This document shows positions 1-10,111 of a stretch of 64,000 bases of DNA, piece after piece. How positions within the stretch are numbered: the first letter of the stretch is position 1; each line of letters starts with the position of its first letter. The notes under the pieces were generated by a model. The model ran no database searches. It had not been told where the DNA came from and saw only the letters and a list, made by a program, of their open reading frames with translations. Position numbers and translations under genes: made by a program. Origin of the DNA: Amyelois transitella (Eukaryota > Arthropoda > Insecta > Lepidoptera > Pyralidae); NCBI RefSeq assembly GCF_032362555.1, contig NC_083536.1:5146001-5210000 (forward strand), written 5' to 3'.

Positions 1-229
1 TAATTATATTTTTAAAATCCATTGACTCACATGTATGCACCGATTTCAGTTTGATGATATTTTTTCCTGTTTTGTCTAATGTTAATGACGCATTACAATC
101 TCGCCTATTTATGCACTGCCAGAAAGTACTTCCACTTTTATTTGTTTTGCTCTTCTGATATCTGTACTCAGAGTGTATAAGTGTTCTATGTCCATTTTGA
201 TTACGAATGTATTCGATTTCTTGATCCAT
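1..229 (-). pseudogene. FLYWCH-type zinc finger, N-terminal fragment cut by the window edge
   Basis: Reading from an ATG at 229 towards the left edge gives about 76 open residues. They hold a FLYWCH-like pattern: an N-terminal basic strand (IEYIRNQNGHRTLI), an aromatic Y-R-Y, F-W-Q-C, a second Cys six residues later (RRDC), and V-H-T-C. FLYWCH modules bind DNA and occur in insect mod(mdg4)-like factors and in MULE-type transposases. The last ligand is normally His in an H-x-H pair. Here it reads H-T-C, so the finger is CCHC or mutated. The rest of the protein lies outside the window, so I cannot tell a host transcription factor from a transposase N-terminus. The fold assignment is fairly secure from the motif order; the gene identity is open. 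Confidence 0.6.
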
Positions 230-544
230 GTTTAAACTTAAATTCACTACTGTTTTTCAATAAAAAGTAACAGGCAAAACACAGCTCGGCAATAATGAAT
301 GACACATACATTTATAAGTTTTTTTCTAACTACCCTCACATATTCATATATAAGTGTTGCCATCACCAAACTTCAAATTGTACCAAAATATTATTTTAAA
401 ATGTACCAAAATACATTTTATTTTATTTGGAGTACATACCTAAGTAAATTTATGTACCAAAATTATGACATCATAATTATACTCTATAATTGTAATAAAT
501 GATTTTGCTTTGAGAATCAAATTTTATTCTAAGTCCCTGGCGCG
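230..544. other. AT-rich sequence without a recognisable gene
   Basis: The stretch is strongly AT-rich and carries three short repeats of TGTACCAAAAT near 389, 412 and 462. No coding frame resembles a known family. It could be the 5' flank of the FLYWCH gene on the minus strand. Confidence 0.4.
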
Positions 545-700
545 ACATTTTGCGAAAGAGACATTCTGCGAAAGAGACATCCTGCGAAAGAGATGTTCTG
601 CGAAAGAGACATTCTGCGAAAGAAATGTTCTGCGAAAGAGACATTCTGCGAAAGAGATGTTTTGCGACCAGGGGACATTTTGCGAAAGAGACGTTTTGCG
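545..700. repeat. 16-bp tandem minisatellite
   Basis: About nine imperfect copies of a 16-bp unit of the form ACATTCTGCGAAAGAG run head to tail. ACATT alternates with ATGTT, and the last two copies are degenerate (GCGACCAGGGG, GCGCC). The unit contains no stop in several frames, so open frames appear on both strands. They encode only the repeat and are not genes. Confidence 0.9.
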
Positions 701-770
701 CCAAAGCCCTTTGTGCAAAAGTATTTAATCCAAACCAGCCGTTATTTTTTGTGATAACTTTTTTAGCTAC

Positions 771-1564
771 CCGGAATTGTTCTACATACTGAGAGAAAAT
801 TATGGGATCTTTGGACTAGGAACCATCAGGAATAATAGGTTGAGAGGTGCGGAAGCAATTTTGCCCTCAGAGAAACAAATGAAAAAGAAACATCGGGATA
901 GTCATGCTCAAGTCTCCTGCGACAAAAACCGCTTGGTCGCAGTGCGGTGGAATGACAACAAAGCAGTGACCTTGATAAGTTCCTATGTCGGCGTTGAACC
1001 AGTAGCTACAATAAAAAGATACTGCAAGGACTCCAAAACGAAGGTTGACGTTGAATGTCTGCAAATTGTAAAGGAATAAAACAAGCATATGGGAGGGGTT
1101 GACTTGGCCGATATGCTTATCTCCTTATATAGAACACCTTTCATCCATATCTGCTTTGTGTTGTTTTGTATGTTTTACTCTTATGGTGCAATAAAGAGTT
1201 TTATCTATCTATCATTCAAGACAAGGAGATGGTATATCGGCATATTTGCCCAACTTCTTGACATCTGTATCAATAACGCATGGCTCCTTCACAGAGGAGA
1301 TTCCAAGACAAAGTCAATTGCTTTGAAGGACTTTAGATTCAAATTGTACGAAGGTCTAAAAAAATACCAGCGTTCTGAGGGTAGTAACAAAGGCACCAAA
1401 AGAAGAGTACCACAAGCCAGTTCAGTTGAAACGTCATGATTTGACAACGTTGGTCATTTTATGACAATGATCACACAAGAAAGATGCCGATTGTGTTCAA
1501 AACTTACAGTCGTACAATGTATGAAGTGCCAAGTCTGCCTTTGTTTCGTAACATTCCCGTAAAT
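771..1564 (+). pseudogene. piggyBac transposase, C-terminal half, broken
   Basis: The translated stretch matches the second half of piggyBac (DDE_Tnp_1_7) transposases in order: YGIFGLGTIRNNRLRG, then VAVRWNDNKAVTLISSYVGV, IVKE, MGGVDLADMLISLYRTPF and W-Y-I-G-I-F-A-Q-L-L-D. It closes with a Cys-rich C-terminal domain (C-RLC, C-MKC, C-LC) read through to about 1562. The N-terminal domain and the first catalytic Asp are missing. In-frame stops lie at about 1077 (after IVKE) and 1437-1439 (just before the Cys-rich domain). A 75-bp foreign insert sits between F and K of TPF-KTRRW. The family is secure; the copy cannot be functional. Confidence 0.85.
1143..1217 (+). mobile_element. 75-bp 5'-truncated retroposon tail inside the piggyBac gene
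   Basis: The insert separates TPF from KTRRW and is flanked by TTC on both sides. It ends with GTGCAATAAAGAGTTTTATC and a TATC repeat, the polyadenylation signal plus simple-repeat tail seen at the 3' end of insect LINE copies. It is exactly 25 codons long and contains no stop, so the piggyBac frame stays open across it. Confidence 0.6.
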
Positions 1565-2140
1565 GTCAACTAGATTACCATGTGCCTACGTAATTTCAAT
1601 GTATTTTTTTATAAAAATAAATAATAAATATAATAGTTGTTTTTTTTTTCAAATTTTTCTATAGTCGTTTTATGTTTATAAATAACATCTCTGATGACAA
1701 AATTCAGGTTTTATAGCATTTTATACTTTGCCAAATTAAGGGTTAATAAGTTTTTCTGTAGTCCAAAGAGGCAGTGCATTTATTGTTCACATTAATGTAG
1801 GTATTGCTCTAATTTTCTTTTTTGCAAATCACCCTTGCCTCAATTTTAAAATATTAATTTTAAATAAAATTTACTGGTTATTGTTATTGAAATTCACTGT
1901 CACACCTCTTTCTTTTTTCTTTCTTTCTTTTCTATATTATGGCTTCCACCGGACTTTCGGTGATTCTGCCAATGTCATGGTTTGAAGAGACACGAAGTTA
2001 CAAAATTGGACGGTATACAATCTGAAAGGAGAAGGTGAACAAATGTACAAACACAAAAAGACAAACACAACAAGTAGGTATTGTTAGTAAACGAGAAGAC
2101 AAGTTAATGATTATAATGTGTAGTGAGTGTGTAAACTATA
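1565..2140. other. Non-coding AT-rich stretch with a LINE B spacer fragment
   Basis: From about 1738 to 1920 the sequence is a diverged copy of 9547-9722, the spacer between ORF1 and ORF2 of LINE B. Shared blocks include AATAAGTTTTTCTGTAGTCC, TTCACATTAATGTAGGTATT and TTGTTATTGAAA. It is therefore a decayed fragment of that family. A CTTT run follows at 1907-1930. The remainder shows nothing I recognise. Confidence 0.6.
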
Positions 2141-2277
2141 AAAGTTTATTTATTTTTTATTTATTTAAACTTCATTGCACAAGATACAAATGTATAGCAC
2201 AATTGGCGGACTTAATGCTAGAAGCATTATCTACCAGTCAACCATTGGGTCTTACAGAGAACTTTATGTGGGGTTAA
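2141..2277 (-). mobile_element. 3' tail of a lepidopteran retroposon
   Basis: On the minus strand the segment reads CCAATGGTTGACTGGTAG, then GCATTAAGTCCGCC, then TTGTGCAATGAAGTTT, ending in an AAATAAATAAA tail. I recognise this as a common non-LTR or SINE 3' end of Lepidoptera, from memory only. The element is 5' truncated. Confidence 0.55.
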
Positions 2278-2447
2278 ACTAAATAAATATATTTATACCT
2301 ACACAAAATATAAAATAAAATAATTATAATATACATACATAAAAACTATAATAGATAAACAATATACATACATAAAAACTACAATACATAAACAATATAC
2401 ATAAATAAATAGGTGCAGCGATTACCGAAATGAGTGGAAAGGCGATA

Positions 2448-3048
2448 TTAAATACCCTCGCGACTCAAGAAAAACCCGTATACCCGCGATTTGAAACTAG
2501 AACGACTTGGGGATGTCCTGATGGACTCGGGAAGTGAATTCCAGAACCTAACAGCCATAACGGCGAAAGAATTGGAGGCAATACCTGTACGGTGAAAAGG
2601 GATAGCAAGAGTTAACTTATTTGAAGAATGTAGGATTTTTTCGTGAGTAGAACTTAATAGTTGGAAGTCTTTTTTAAGATAGTCTGGGGCAAGCTGATTA
2701 TTAAGAATGGTATAGAGCTGACATAAAATGTGAAGATTTCTACGGTTACGGATGGGGAGCCATTTTAGCTGAGAACGGTATTCAGAAATATGATCGTACT
2801 TCCGAAGGCAGAATATAAACCTGATACAATTGTTTAGAAGACGTTCTAATTTGTTGAGATGCTCTTCAGTTAAATCCAGATAACACACATCAGCATAATT
2901 AATTATAGGCAGAAGAAGTGCTTGGGCAAGCATAATCTTCGTCTTTGTTGGAAGAAAATGTTTTAAGCGTTGCAGATAATGCAGAACACTGTAAACTTTC
3001 CGACTGGTTGCCGCAACGTGTGAATCTCAATGTAAGTTGGTATCAATA
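2448..3048 (-). pseudogene. LINE A ORF2, C-terminal end
   Basis: This is the thumb and C-terminal part of a non-LTR reverse transcriptase, with the typical LKWLPIRNRRNLHILC and AVRFWNSLPESIR blocks. The same blocks occur in LINE B at 12603-13070. The open part starts at 2933, but the family frame continues upstream through NLH to 3048. There a TGA at 3027-3029 replaces the usual Trp of the NLHW-type motif. It ends at the Helitron-1 boundary. About eight codons and the frame are missing relative to the other half at 5349, so a small deletion probably preceded the Helitron insertion. Confidence 0.8.
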
Positions 3049-5347
3049 TCCATACATATAATCCATACATATAATAAAACTGTAACTGAACTTTGTCTGT
3101 ACATTGAAGATATTTAAGAAAAAAATTTATAAGGGGTCTTTTTAGGGTCAGTAGAAGCCAAAACAATTTTTTTTAGAATTTTTGTCTGTCTGTCTGTCCG
3201 TCTGTCTGTCTGTATGTTTGTACGCTTATCACGCAAAATCTACCGAACAGATCTGAACGAAATTCGGCACAGATATAGTTAGTAATCTGGATTAGAATAT
3301 AGGCTACTTTTTATCCTGAAATTCTATCCCAAAGGGATGAAATAGGGGGTGCAAGTTTGTATGGAACTTCGTCATTTTTGAATCGATATAAAAAGCTATA
3401 AATAATTAATTATTATATGTATGGATAATGATTAAAAAAAATTATAAAAAAATAGCATTTTATTTATTTAATTCAAAATTCAATTTGCTTTGTTTATTTA
3501 GTTCCCGTGGTTTAGATATTTATGACCACCCGATATGAGATGGTGCCTCATGAGAATTTAAGAAATAACACGATTGTAGCTGCTGGCAAATTTTTTAATT
3601 AATTAAAAATTCTTATGGATATGATTCTAATGTAACTGTATCTGATGAACGAGTTATCAATCATTGCCTTTGTTCGCTTCAAGATGTTGTCTTATCAATT
3701 GATGGCCATTCTTTGAGTCACTACGGTCTTCCGGAACCACAGGAAACCTCTGACGATCCACAAGTGAGTCGCAAATATTCAGCAGATACAAGTTATGACG
3801 CTGTTGCAATGGCTGAGATCGTAAATAATGGTATTGGGATAATTTCCGATGAGCAAGTCTGTGTTTGACAACGTATTGAGAAGTGTTAACGAAGAGCAGG
3901 GTGAAACATTTTTCCTTGACGCGCCTGGTGGTACAGGCAAAACCTTTTTGACTCGCTTATTACTGACTGAGGTCAGTAGGCAAGGAAAGATAGCGTTAGC
4001 TGTTGCGTCTTCGGGGATAGCTACCACCTTATTACCTAGAGGGAAAACAGCGCACACTATGTTCAAGATCCCTTTGGACCTGGATATAAATGAGACTCCA
4101 GTTTGTGCAGTGCAGTGTCGCGGAACAGCGACAAAGCAAAAATACTAGCAGAATGTAGCCTAATCGTTTGGGACGAATGCACCGTGGCTCATAAAAAAGC
4201 AGTGGAAGCAGTCGACCGTACGCTTAAAAATATCCGGCGAAACAATCACATTATGGGAGGTACCACTGTATTATTTTGTGGTGATTTCCACCAGACTCTA
4301 CCCGTCATAAGCCGAGGTACTAGAGCTGATGAAGTAAGCGCATGTCTCAAACGTTCCATACTCTGGCCTCAGGTAAGGAAATTAAGTCTAACACGTAATA
4401 TGGGAGAATATGGGTGGTAATCCTCGAGCGCAAGAATTCTCAGATGTGTTATTAAAAATCGGTTATGGTACGTTGCCTGAATCGAACGGATTGGTGACTC
4501 TGCCAGAGAACCTCTGTCAAGTAGTTACTTCGGTGGAGGAACTTATTCATTTCGTTTATATCTCAAACCTATCTCAAATAATTCATCACGAGGATTCTTG
4601 GATATGCGAGCGAGCAATCCTAACACCCAAAAATGAGCAAGCAGCTGCTATTAATTTAAGTATTTTGGAAAAAATTGATGGGAGCGAGGTGGTATATCAA
4701 TCCATAAATACAGTTTTAGATAGTACCGATGCTACATCTTATCTTATAAAAGTAGGCATTCCAATTATATTGCTACGCAACTTAACCCCGCCGAAACTTT
4801 GTAATGGGATTCATCTTAAAGTGATGTCGCTTCAGAACAATATTATAGAAGCTGAAATACTTACTGGTTGTGCAGCTGGTGAAATTGTTTTTATACTGCG
4901 CATTCCCCTCATTCCCAACAACTTTCCATTTCAATTTAAGCGTGTGCAGTTTCCAGTGGCTATATGTTTCGCGTTTTATTTGTGATGTCTCCAATGGGCA
5001 AGACAGCAAATGTTGTATACAAAGAGATACTTTAACTCTCTATTATTATAATTTCCTTTTTTTGTCTTTAAAATTTATTAGTTTTTTAACACCTCCGCCC
5101 CGGGACTTTGCTTTTGTAGGAAAAATAAACTATGTTCTATTCTAGGCATTATTCTTCCCGGGTACGTAAGTTTCATCAAAATCCATCCAGTAGAATTTGC
5201 GTGATTGATAAGCATCCTCAAACACGCACTCACGTAGGTACATTTTATTTTGCATAATATTAGTTTATGTCAATGCAAGGCTCTTTATCTAAGCAATCTT
5301 TTTATGGAAGCGAAATTAACGCAGGCGAAGCCGCGGGCAAAAGCTAG
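3049..5347 (+). mobile_element. Helitron-1, inserted in LINE A ORF2
   Basis: The element starts with TC in TCCATACATATAATAAAACT, and the first 13 bp are duplicated in tandem at 3049-3061. It ends at CTAG (5344-5347) after GGCGAAGCCGCGGGCAAAAG, which can form the short hairpin expected before a Helitron 3' end. The flanks are A on the left and T on the right, the A|T target rule of Helitrons, with no target duplication. A CTGT microsatellite lies at 3183-3213. The internal region encodes a broken Pif1-type helicase; no Rep domain is visible. Confidence 0.85.
3612..5040 (+). pseudogene. Helitron Pif1-like helicase, broken
   Basis: In order the frames show SLSHYGL, Walker A (APGGTGKTFLTRLLL), ASSGIATTLLPRGKTAHT, Walker B (LIVWDECTVAHKKAVE), GDFHQTLPV (motif III), RSILWPQVRKLSLTRNM, and LCNGIHLKV with EIVFILRIPLIP near the end. 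These are motifs of the Helitron Pif1 helicase that drives rolling-circle transposition. The frame breaks near 3866, 4140 and 4410. The C-terminal motif ([11 protein letters not shown] in the other copies) is deleted after CFA near 4975. Helitron-4 carries most of the same sequence, so this is one family. Confidence 0.85.
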
Positions 5348-5348
5348 T

Positions 5349-7663
5349 GTATTCTATTATAGTTCCGTCAAAGATCAGCGGTGGCAAGGTGTTAATGTCA
5401 ATATTATTAATCTGATAGAAACTGCCAACTACTATAGCCTGACACTTTTTAACATTAACAGAAATGCCAAATCGATTAGACCAGTCTAGAACTTCATTTA
5501 AGTTATGATTCAGCAAATCAATGGCCTGTTCCATGTTATCAATATTCGTCTGTACATAAAGCTGAAGTCGTCGGCAAAGAAGTGATAGAAACAGTTAATA
5601 TATAATAAAAGCAAGTTTATGAAAACTGAGAACAAAATAGGAGACAAAATACCGCCTTGTGGAACGCCAGCTTTCAATTCGCACCAATCTGATTCATCCT
5701 TACCGTTACGAACCTGTTGCCGGCGTCCATGAAGATAACTAGAGAACCAAGAAATCACTGAAGAAGAGACGTTGCAACGGGAAAGGGTGGCTAAAAGGAT
5801 ATCAATGTCAACAGTATTAAATGCGTTACTAAAGTCTATTAATACTAAAATTGTGACTTGTTTATGTTCCATGCCCGTTCTTATGTCTTCTGTAACTCGA
5901 ATAAGTGCAGTGGTGGTACTATGCGCCGGCCTAAAACCAGATTGATATTTGTTTAAAAGGTGGTTATCAAGTAGATGTTTTGATAACTGGTTAAAGGCAG
6001 ATGCTTCTAGGACCTTCGATAAGAATGAAAGTATGGAGATAGGACGTACGTCATTCAAATGAGTAGGATCTGGGATTTTTGGGAGAGGACGTACATAGGC
6101 CATGAGCCATGATAGAGGAAAGCGATTTTATGAGAAACTGTTATTAATAATATGGGTGATGATAGGGAGGATATAAGAGAGGATTGGAATTACCATCACA
6201 CGACTTATTTGATCTGGACCAACGGCATTAGAGGAGATGGAATGAATGATTTTGTATACGTCGTCTTCAGTGACAGCTGAGAATTCAAATGGCCTACCGT
6301 CGGGAGAAGGCAAAGCAAGAATGGAAGAGATCGAAGTTAATTTTATATTTTCATCTAAAAGAGGAAATGAGGAAAAATGATTGTGAAGCTCATTCAAAGT
6401 GAAAGGGAATTTTGAACATGATTTCTGTACTTTACCTATACCCTGAGAATTAAGAAATTTCCACATATTAGCTGGAGAAACATTTTCTTTGTTGTCGGAG
6501 AAATATTGGCGTTTTGCATTTCTACAAAATCTATTGCAGAGATTTCTTGCAGCCTTATATAAGCACCAATTTTCGTTAGTACGATCCCGTTTAAACTTTC
6601 TAAAAACACGATTTCGTTTTCTCATGGCGATACGTACCGCCTCCGTGATCCATGGTGCAGGAGGGCGCTTTATTTTGATGGCACGTACGGGTGCATGTTT
6701 ATCGTACAGTGTTAACACTTCATTATTAAAACTAGCAATTTTTTCATCCACTGTATTAGCCGACAAAACCGGAGACCAATCTATCCTAGCTGCATCAGAT
6801 GTAAGAGCATCATTATTTATTTTGGAAAGGCAACGGAGTTTCATTATGGTTGGTTTTGGTCTTGGAACTTTAATTTTATAGGAAACGTAAATAAGATCGT
6901 GATGAGAGAATTTAGGAGCGGGCGCTTGACCATGATTGGCAACAAGACCAGCTGAAGAGGTAATGATCAAGTCAAGCAAAGAGGGACCATGTTCTGTGAA
7001 GTGTGTTGAACCGGATGGTAAGATTGAGAAATTGACCGACTTGACAATACCCCGCAGCTTTTTGGCCCTGGAGTCATCCTTCATCAGACACGTATTGAAA
7101 TCTCCTAGGATCAGATGGTGTGTGTAATCTGGAGAAACCGACTCAAGGAGAGATTCAAAAGCACTGAAATAATTAATATGTGAAGAGGGGCAATAGAATA
7201 CTCCCAAAGCGGCTCCGACTCCCTTAAACGAGACCTCAAGAAATATATATTCGCTGCTGGCGGTGTATTCAGAAGGTGACATAGCGAGCATACGGTAATG
7301 TATATCACTTCTTAAATAAATGGCAACGCCGCCTCCCCGGGATCCGACACGATCGTTTCGTATTAAGATAAAGCCAGGTAGCGAATAGCTAGTCGAAGGT
7401 AAATTTGGTTTCAACCAGGTTTCGGACACAAGAATTGCGCCAAGGTGCACGGAAGAAAACGTTTCAATGAAGTCTGTGTAATGCGCAGGAATGCTTTGTG
7501 CGTTGATATGACACACATTAAAATTATATGGAAAATTGTGGAATGTATTATCAATAAAAGCCCCCAAGGTCATTGTAGAATCACAGGAAACAAAACTTGA
7601 GTCACCAGATCCCTCAGCAGAGCAGAAGGTTTCGGATAAAAAAATATTATCACATTGCTGCAT
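5349..7663 (-). pseudogene. LINE A ORF2: endonuclease and reverse transcriptase
   Basis: From an ATG at 7663 the protein begins with an APE-type endonuclease: NVCHINAQSI, LVSETWL, SRGGGVAIYLR, LGDFNTCL and SHHDLIYVSY. The reverse transcriptase follows: NDVRPISILSFLSKVLE, SGFRPAHSTTTALI, VLIDFSNAFNTVD (motif A), VPQGGILSPILFSVF and FADD (motif C, Phe for the usual Tyr). A TAA at 6128-6130 interrupts the frame between the two domains. A one-base deletion just after FADD near 5560 shifts it again. The 3' part continues at 2448-3048 beyond Helitron-1. Confidence 0.88.
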
Positions 7664-7899
7664 TCTACCTATATAGATAAATGGGTTAATTTAAATATAA
7701 TAAATAATCAAAGTATAAAAATATAAATATTAATATATTAGGTATGTATGTAGGGTGTAGTTTTAAGTCTATTCCTGCACAACCTGCCGGCCGGACCTGA
7801 TAACTGATACAGATACAAATTTTATTATAAGGTCTATGACACAAGCAGACAAAGAAAAATAAAGAAACTCAAACATGAAACAAAAAAACATTATGTACA
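7664..7899 (-). other. LINE A spacer between ORF1 and ORF2 (distal part)
   Basis: This is AT-rich sequence between the ORF2 start and the TIR element, with no coding frame. Together with 14888-15210 it would form an ORF1-ORF2 spacer of about 560 bp. That is similar to the roughly 590-bp spacer of LINE B, which supports the view that the TIR element landed in this spacer. Confidence 0.5.
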
Positions 7900-8748
7900 T
7901 GTCGTGGCCATATCACAGAATTGATCACTTCATGAAATACTCGGCCATTTCATGATCTGTTCACATTTCCAATGGCCAACTATCTATTGACCACATCATG
8001 ATGTGGCTTGACCAGATCATTGATAAGAAACAGTTCGACGATTTGATCAACGAAACGCGCAACCATTTCAAAATAGTTACCGTTATTACCGACAGAGGCG
8101 GAATTATAAATAAATTATAAACCAAATAAAGGAGAGTAGGGTGACCACACGAAAAAAGTCTATGTACTATTATTGACTCTCCAAATACGACATTTTGGAA
8201 ACTGCGGAGGAAGAGTATCTTATATTCAAGAAAAAATATTTACGATCCTACTGTTCGGATGATTCCCATGTTTCTTTTTCATTCTTGTTTATTTTTTAAC
8301 ATACAAATTTAATAATAATAAGACGTAATACAATTTGTGATATAATATAGTGCAATCTTCATGTTAAGGGTCTTAATGTAAGAATTCTTGTCTTGCCAAA
8401 GTTTTCTAGGACAATATACAATTTTTCATACTAAAATAGTTGTATATATTTTTATTCTTACATTATTTCCACAAGTTCCCAGAATTTACATAATTTCTGT
8501 CACTTGATAAACATATAAACAAATAGTTTATTTTTTATATTATTAAACCATAAGATAATTTTTTTTTTTTCCTTTGCGGGTAGGCGCGGCGGAAATACGA
8601 AAAAACATAGCTCCACAATAATTATTTATTAAAAATATCTAATAAAGTAAAACTCTGGCTAAAATTAGATAAGTTTGCTGCCAGACTCACCTGCGCTCAT
8701 CTCACATAATAATCCTGTCAAGTATCCTGCTTCAACACTATTTGCATT

Positions 8749-9523
8749 ATGGAGGCTACTCATGGACTGAGCTTTGATGATCTTCAAAGAACATTCCAAA
8801 CAAGAATGCAGGAATATGAGGACAAGCTGCTGCAGATTGCTTCAGGGACTTCACCAAGACATCCTGATTTGTCATCGCTTGCACGTGAGTTCAGTGATTT
8901 TAAGAAATTTGTCTTGCAATCATTGTCTGTCATAAAGTCACAGATAGATTTGCTCTCTCTTGGTCAGAACAGACATGAAACCATGATGCGAAGAAAGGTA
9001 CTGATGCTACATGGGGTTCCAGAGAAAGAAAATGAGAATGTCCAAGATTCTGTCCTTCGCATAATTTGCGACAACATGAAATTGGGTAGTGTTGTAAAAA
9101 CTGATTTAGCGGTTTGTCATAGGCTGGGTTCCCGTCGTGGCAAGACCCGACCGATTATCGTGCGTTTTTATAACATGGATTCCAGAACTCTCGTGTGGGA
9201 TAGCAAAACTACTCTTAAAGGCTCTGGTGTTACGGTATCCGAATTTTTAACCAATGCATAAGGCATTCATCACCGCACGTCGCCACTTTGGTGTGAGGAA
9301 TTGCTGGACCGTCGAGGGAAAAATCATTGTCCTGCTGCCTAACAAGTCTCGTCATAAACTGGAGTCCCTCTCCGAAGTGCAAGCCATTATTGCTGCCCAT
9401 CCGATTGCTGAAACAAGTTCCGATGGTAAGGAGACGGGTCCGGCGGTCACTCGCAAGCAAAAAGCTGGCTCCAGTAAGGCCTCTGTGGCCCCTAAAGCGA
9501 GCAGATTGCGGGGCCGTGAGTGA
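8749..9523 (+). pseudogene. LINE B ORF1 protein, frameshifted
   Basis: The ATG at 8749 opens a protein with a predicted coiled coil (about residues 10-85, heptad-like LSFDDLQRTFQTRMQEYE), then an RRM-like segment with RRKVLMLHGVPE, CHRLGSRRGKTRPIIV and KTTLKGSGVTVSEFL. A frameshift near 9257 moves the rest (KAFITARRHFGVRNCWTVEG) into the frame ending at 9523. LINE A has a close relative at 15211-16027, which shows where the frame should continue. ORF1 proteins of this kind bind LINE RNA and chaperone it. The basic C-terminal tail (RKQKAGSSKASVAPKASR) fits RNA binding. Confidence 0.8.
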
Positions 9524-10111
9524 ATGATCAGTTTTTTTTCTTTTTTTGTTAATAAGTTTTTCTGTAGTCCAAAGTGACGGTACATTTATTGTTCACATTA
9601 ATGTAGGTATTGCTTAAATTTTCTTTCTTGCAAATCACCCTTACCTCAATTTTAAAATATTAATTTTAAATATAATTTAACTTACTGGTTATTGTTATTG
9701 AAAGTCACTGTCACACCTCGGTCTGTTATTGTCATGTATTTAAATCCAATTGTCATTTTCATGATTGTCATTCACATGTCACCTTGGACTAACAATCACT
9801 GTCACTGTCATTTCTGCTTTGCTGTGGTGTTGTCATCAGCGTATAGTTTTTAAATGCTGCGTTTTGTTCCAAGCTGTAATACTTGTAGCAGCTCTTCTTT
9901 CTTCTTTTTTTTTCTGTCTTTTTCCTTAACTTATAATTCTTTTATATTTGTAAAAACTTTGCGGATCTGTGATTGTTAGGTTTTATGAGTAGTGAGCAAT
10001 GGGTGAGTTTGGCGGGTAATGTATTGCCTGTTTATATAGTCACAGTATTTATCATTATAATATATATATTATTTTTTTTTATGTTATTAATATTTTGTTA
10101 TTTGTCTTTTT
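9524..10111 (+). other. LINE B inter-ORF spacer
   Basis: There is no coding frame. The part at 9547-9722 is repeated in diverged form at 1738-1920. Several short TGTCA and TCACTGTCA repeats occur at 9700-9815, and a pyrimidine-rich run at 9895-9925. Confidence 0.5.

Noticed and set aside
477..792. Overlapping open frames on both strands rich in AKETFCERD-like repeats
   Set aside because: They are translations of the 16-bp minisatellite and differ only by frame.
3183..3213. CTGT runs (also 35102-35142, 37180-37226, 37722-37763 and others) as possible CRISPR-like or functional arrays
   Set aside because: They are simple microsatellites at a fixed place in the Helitron 5' region. There are no spacers.
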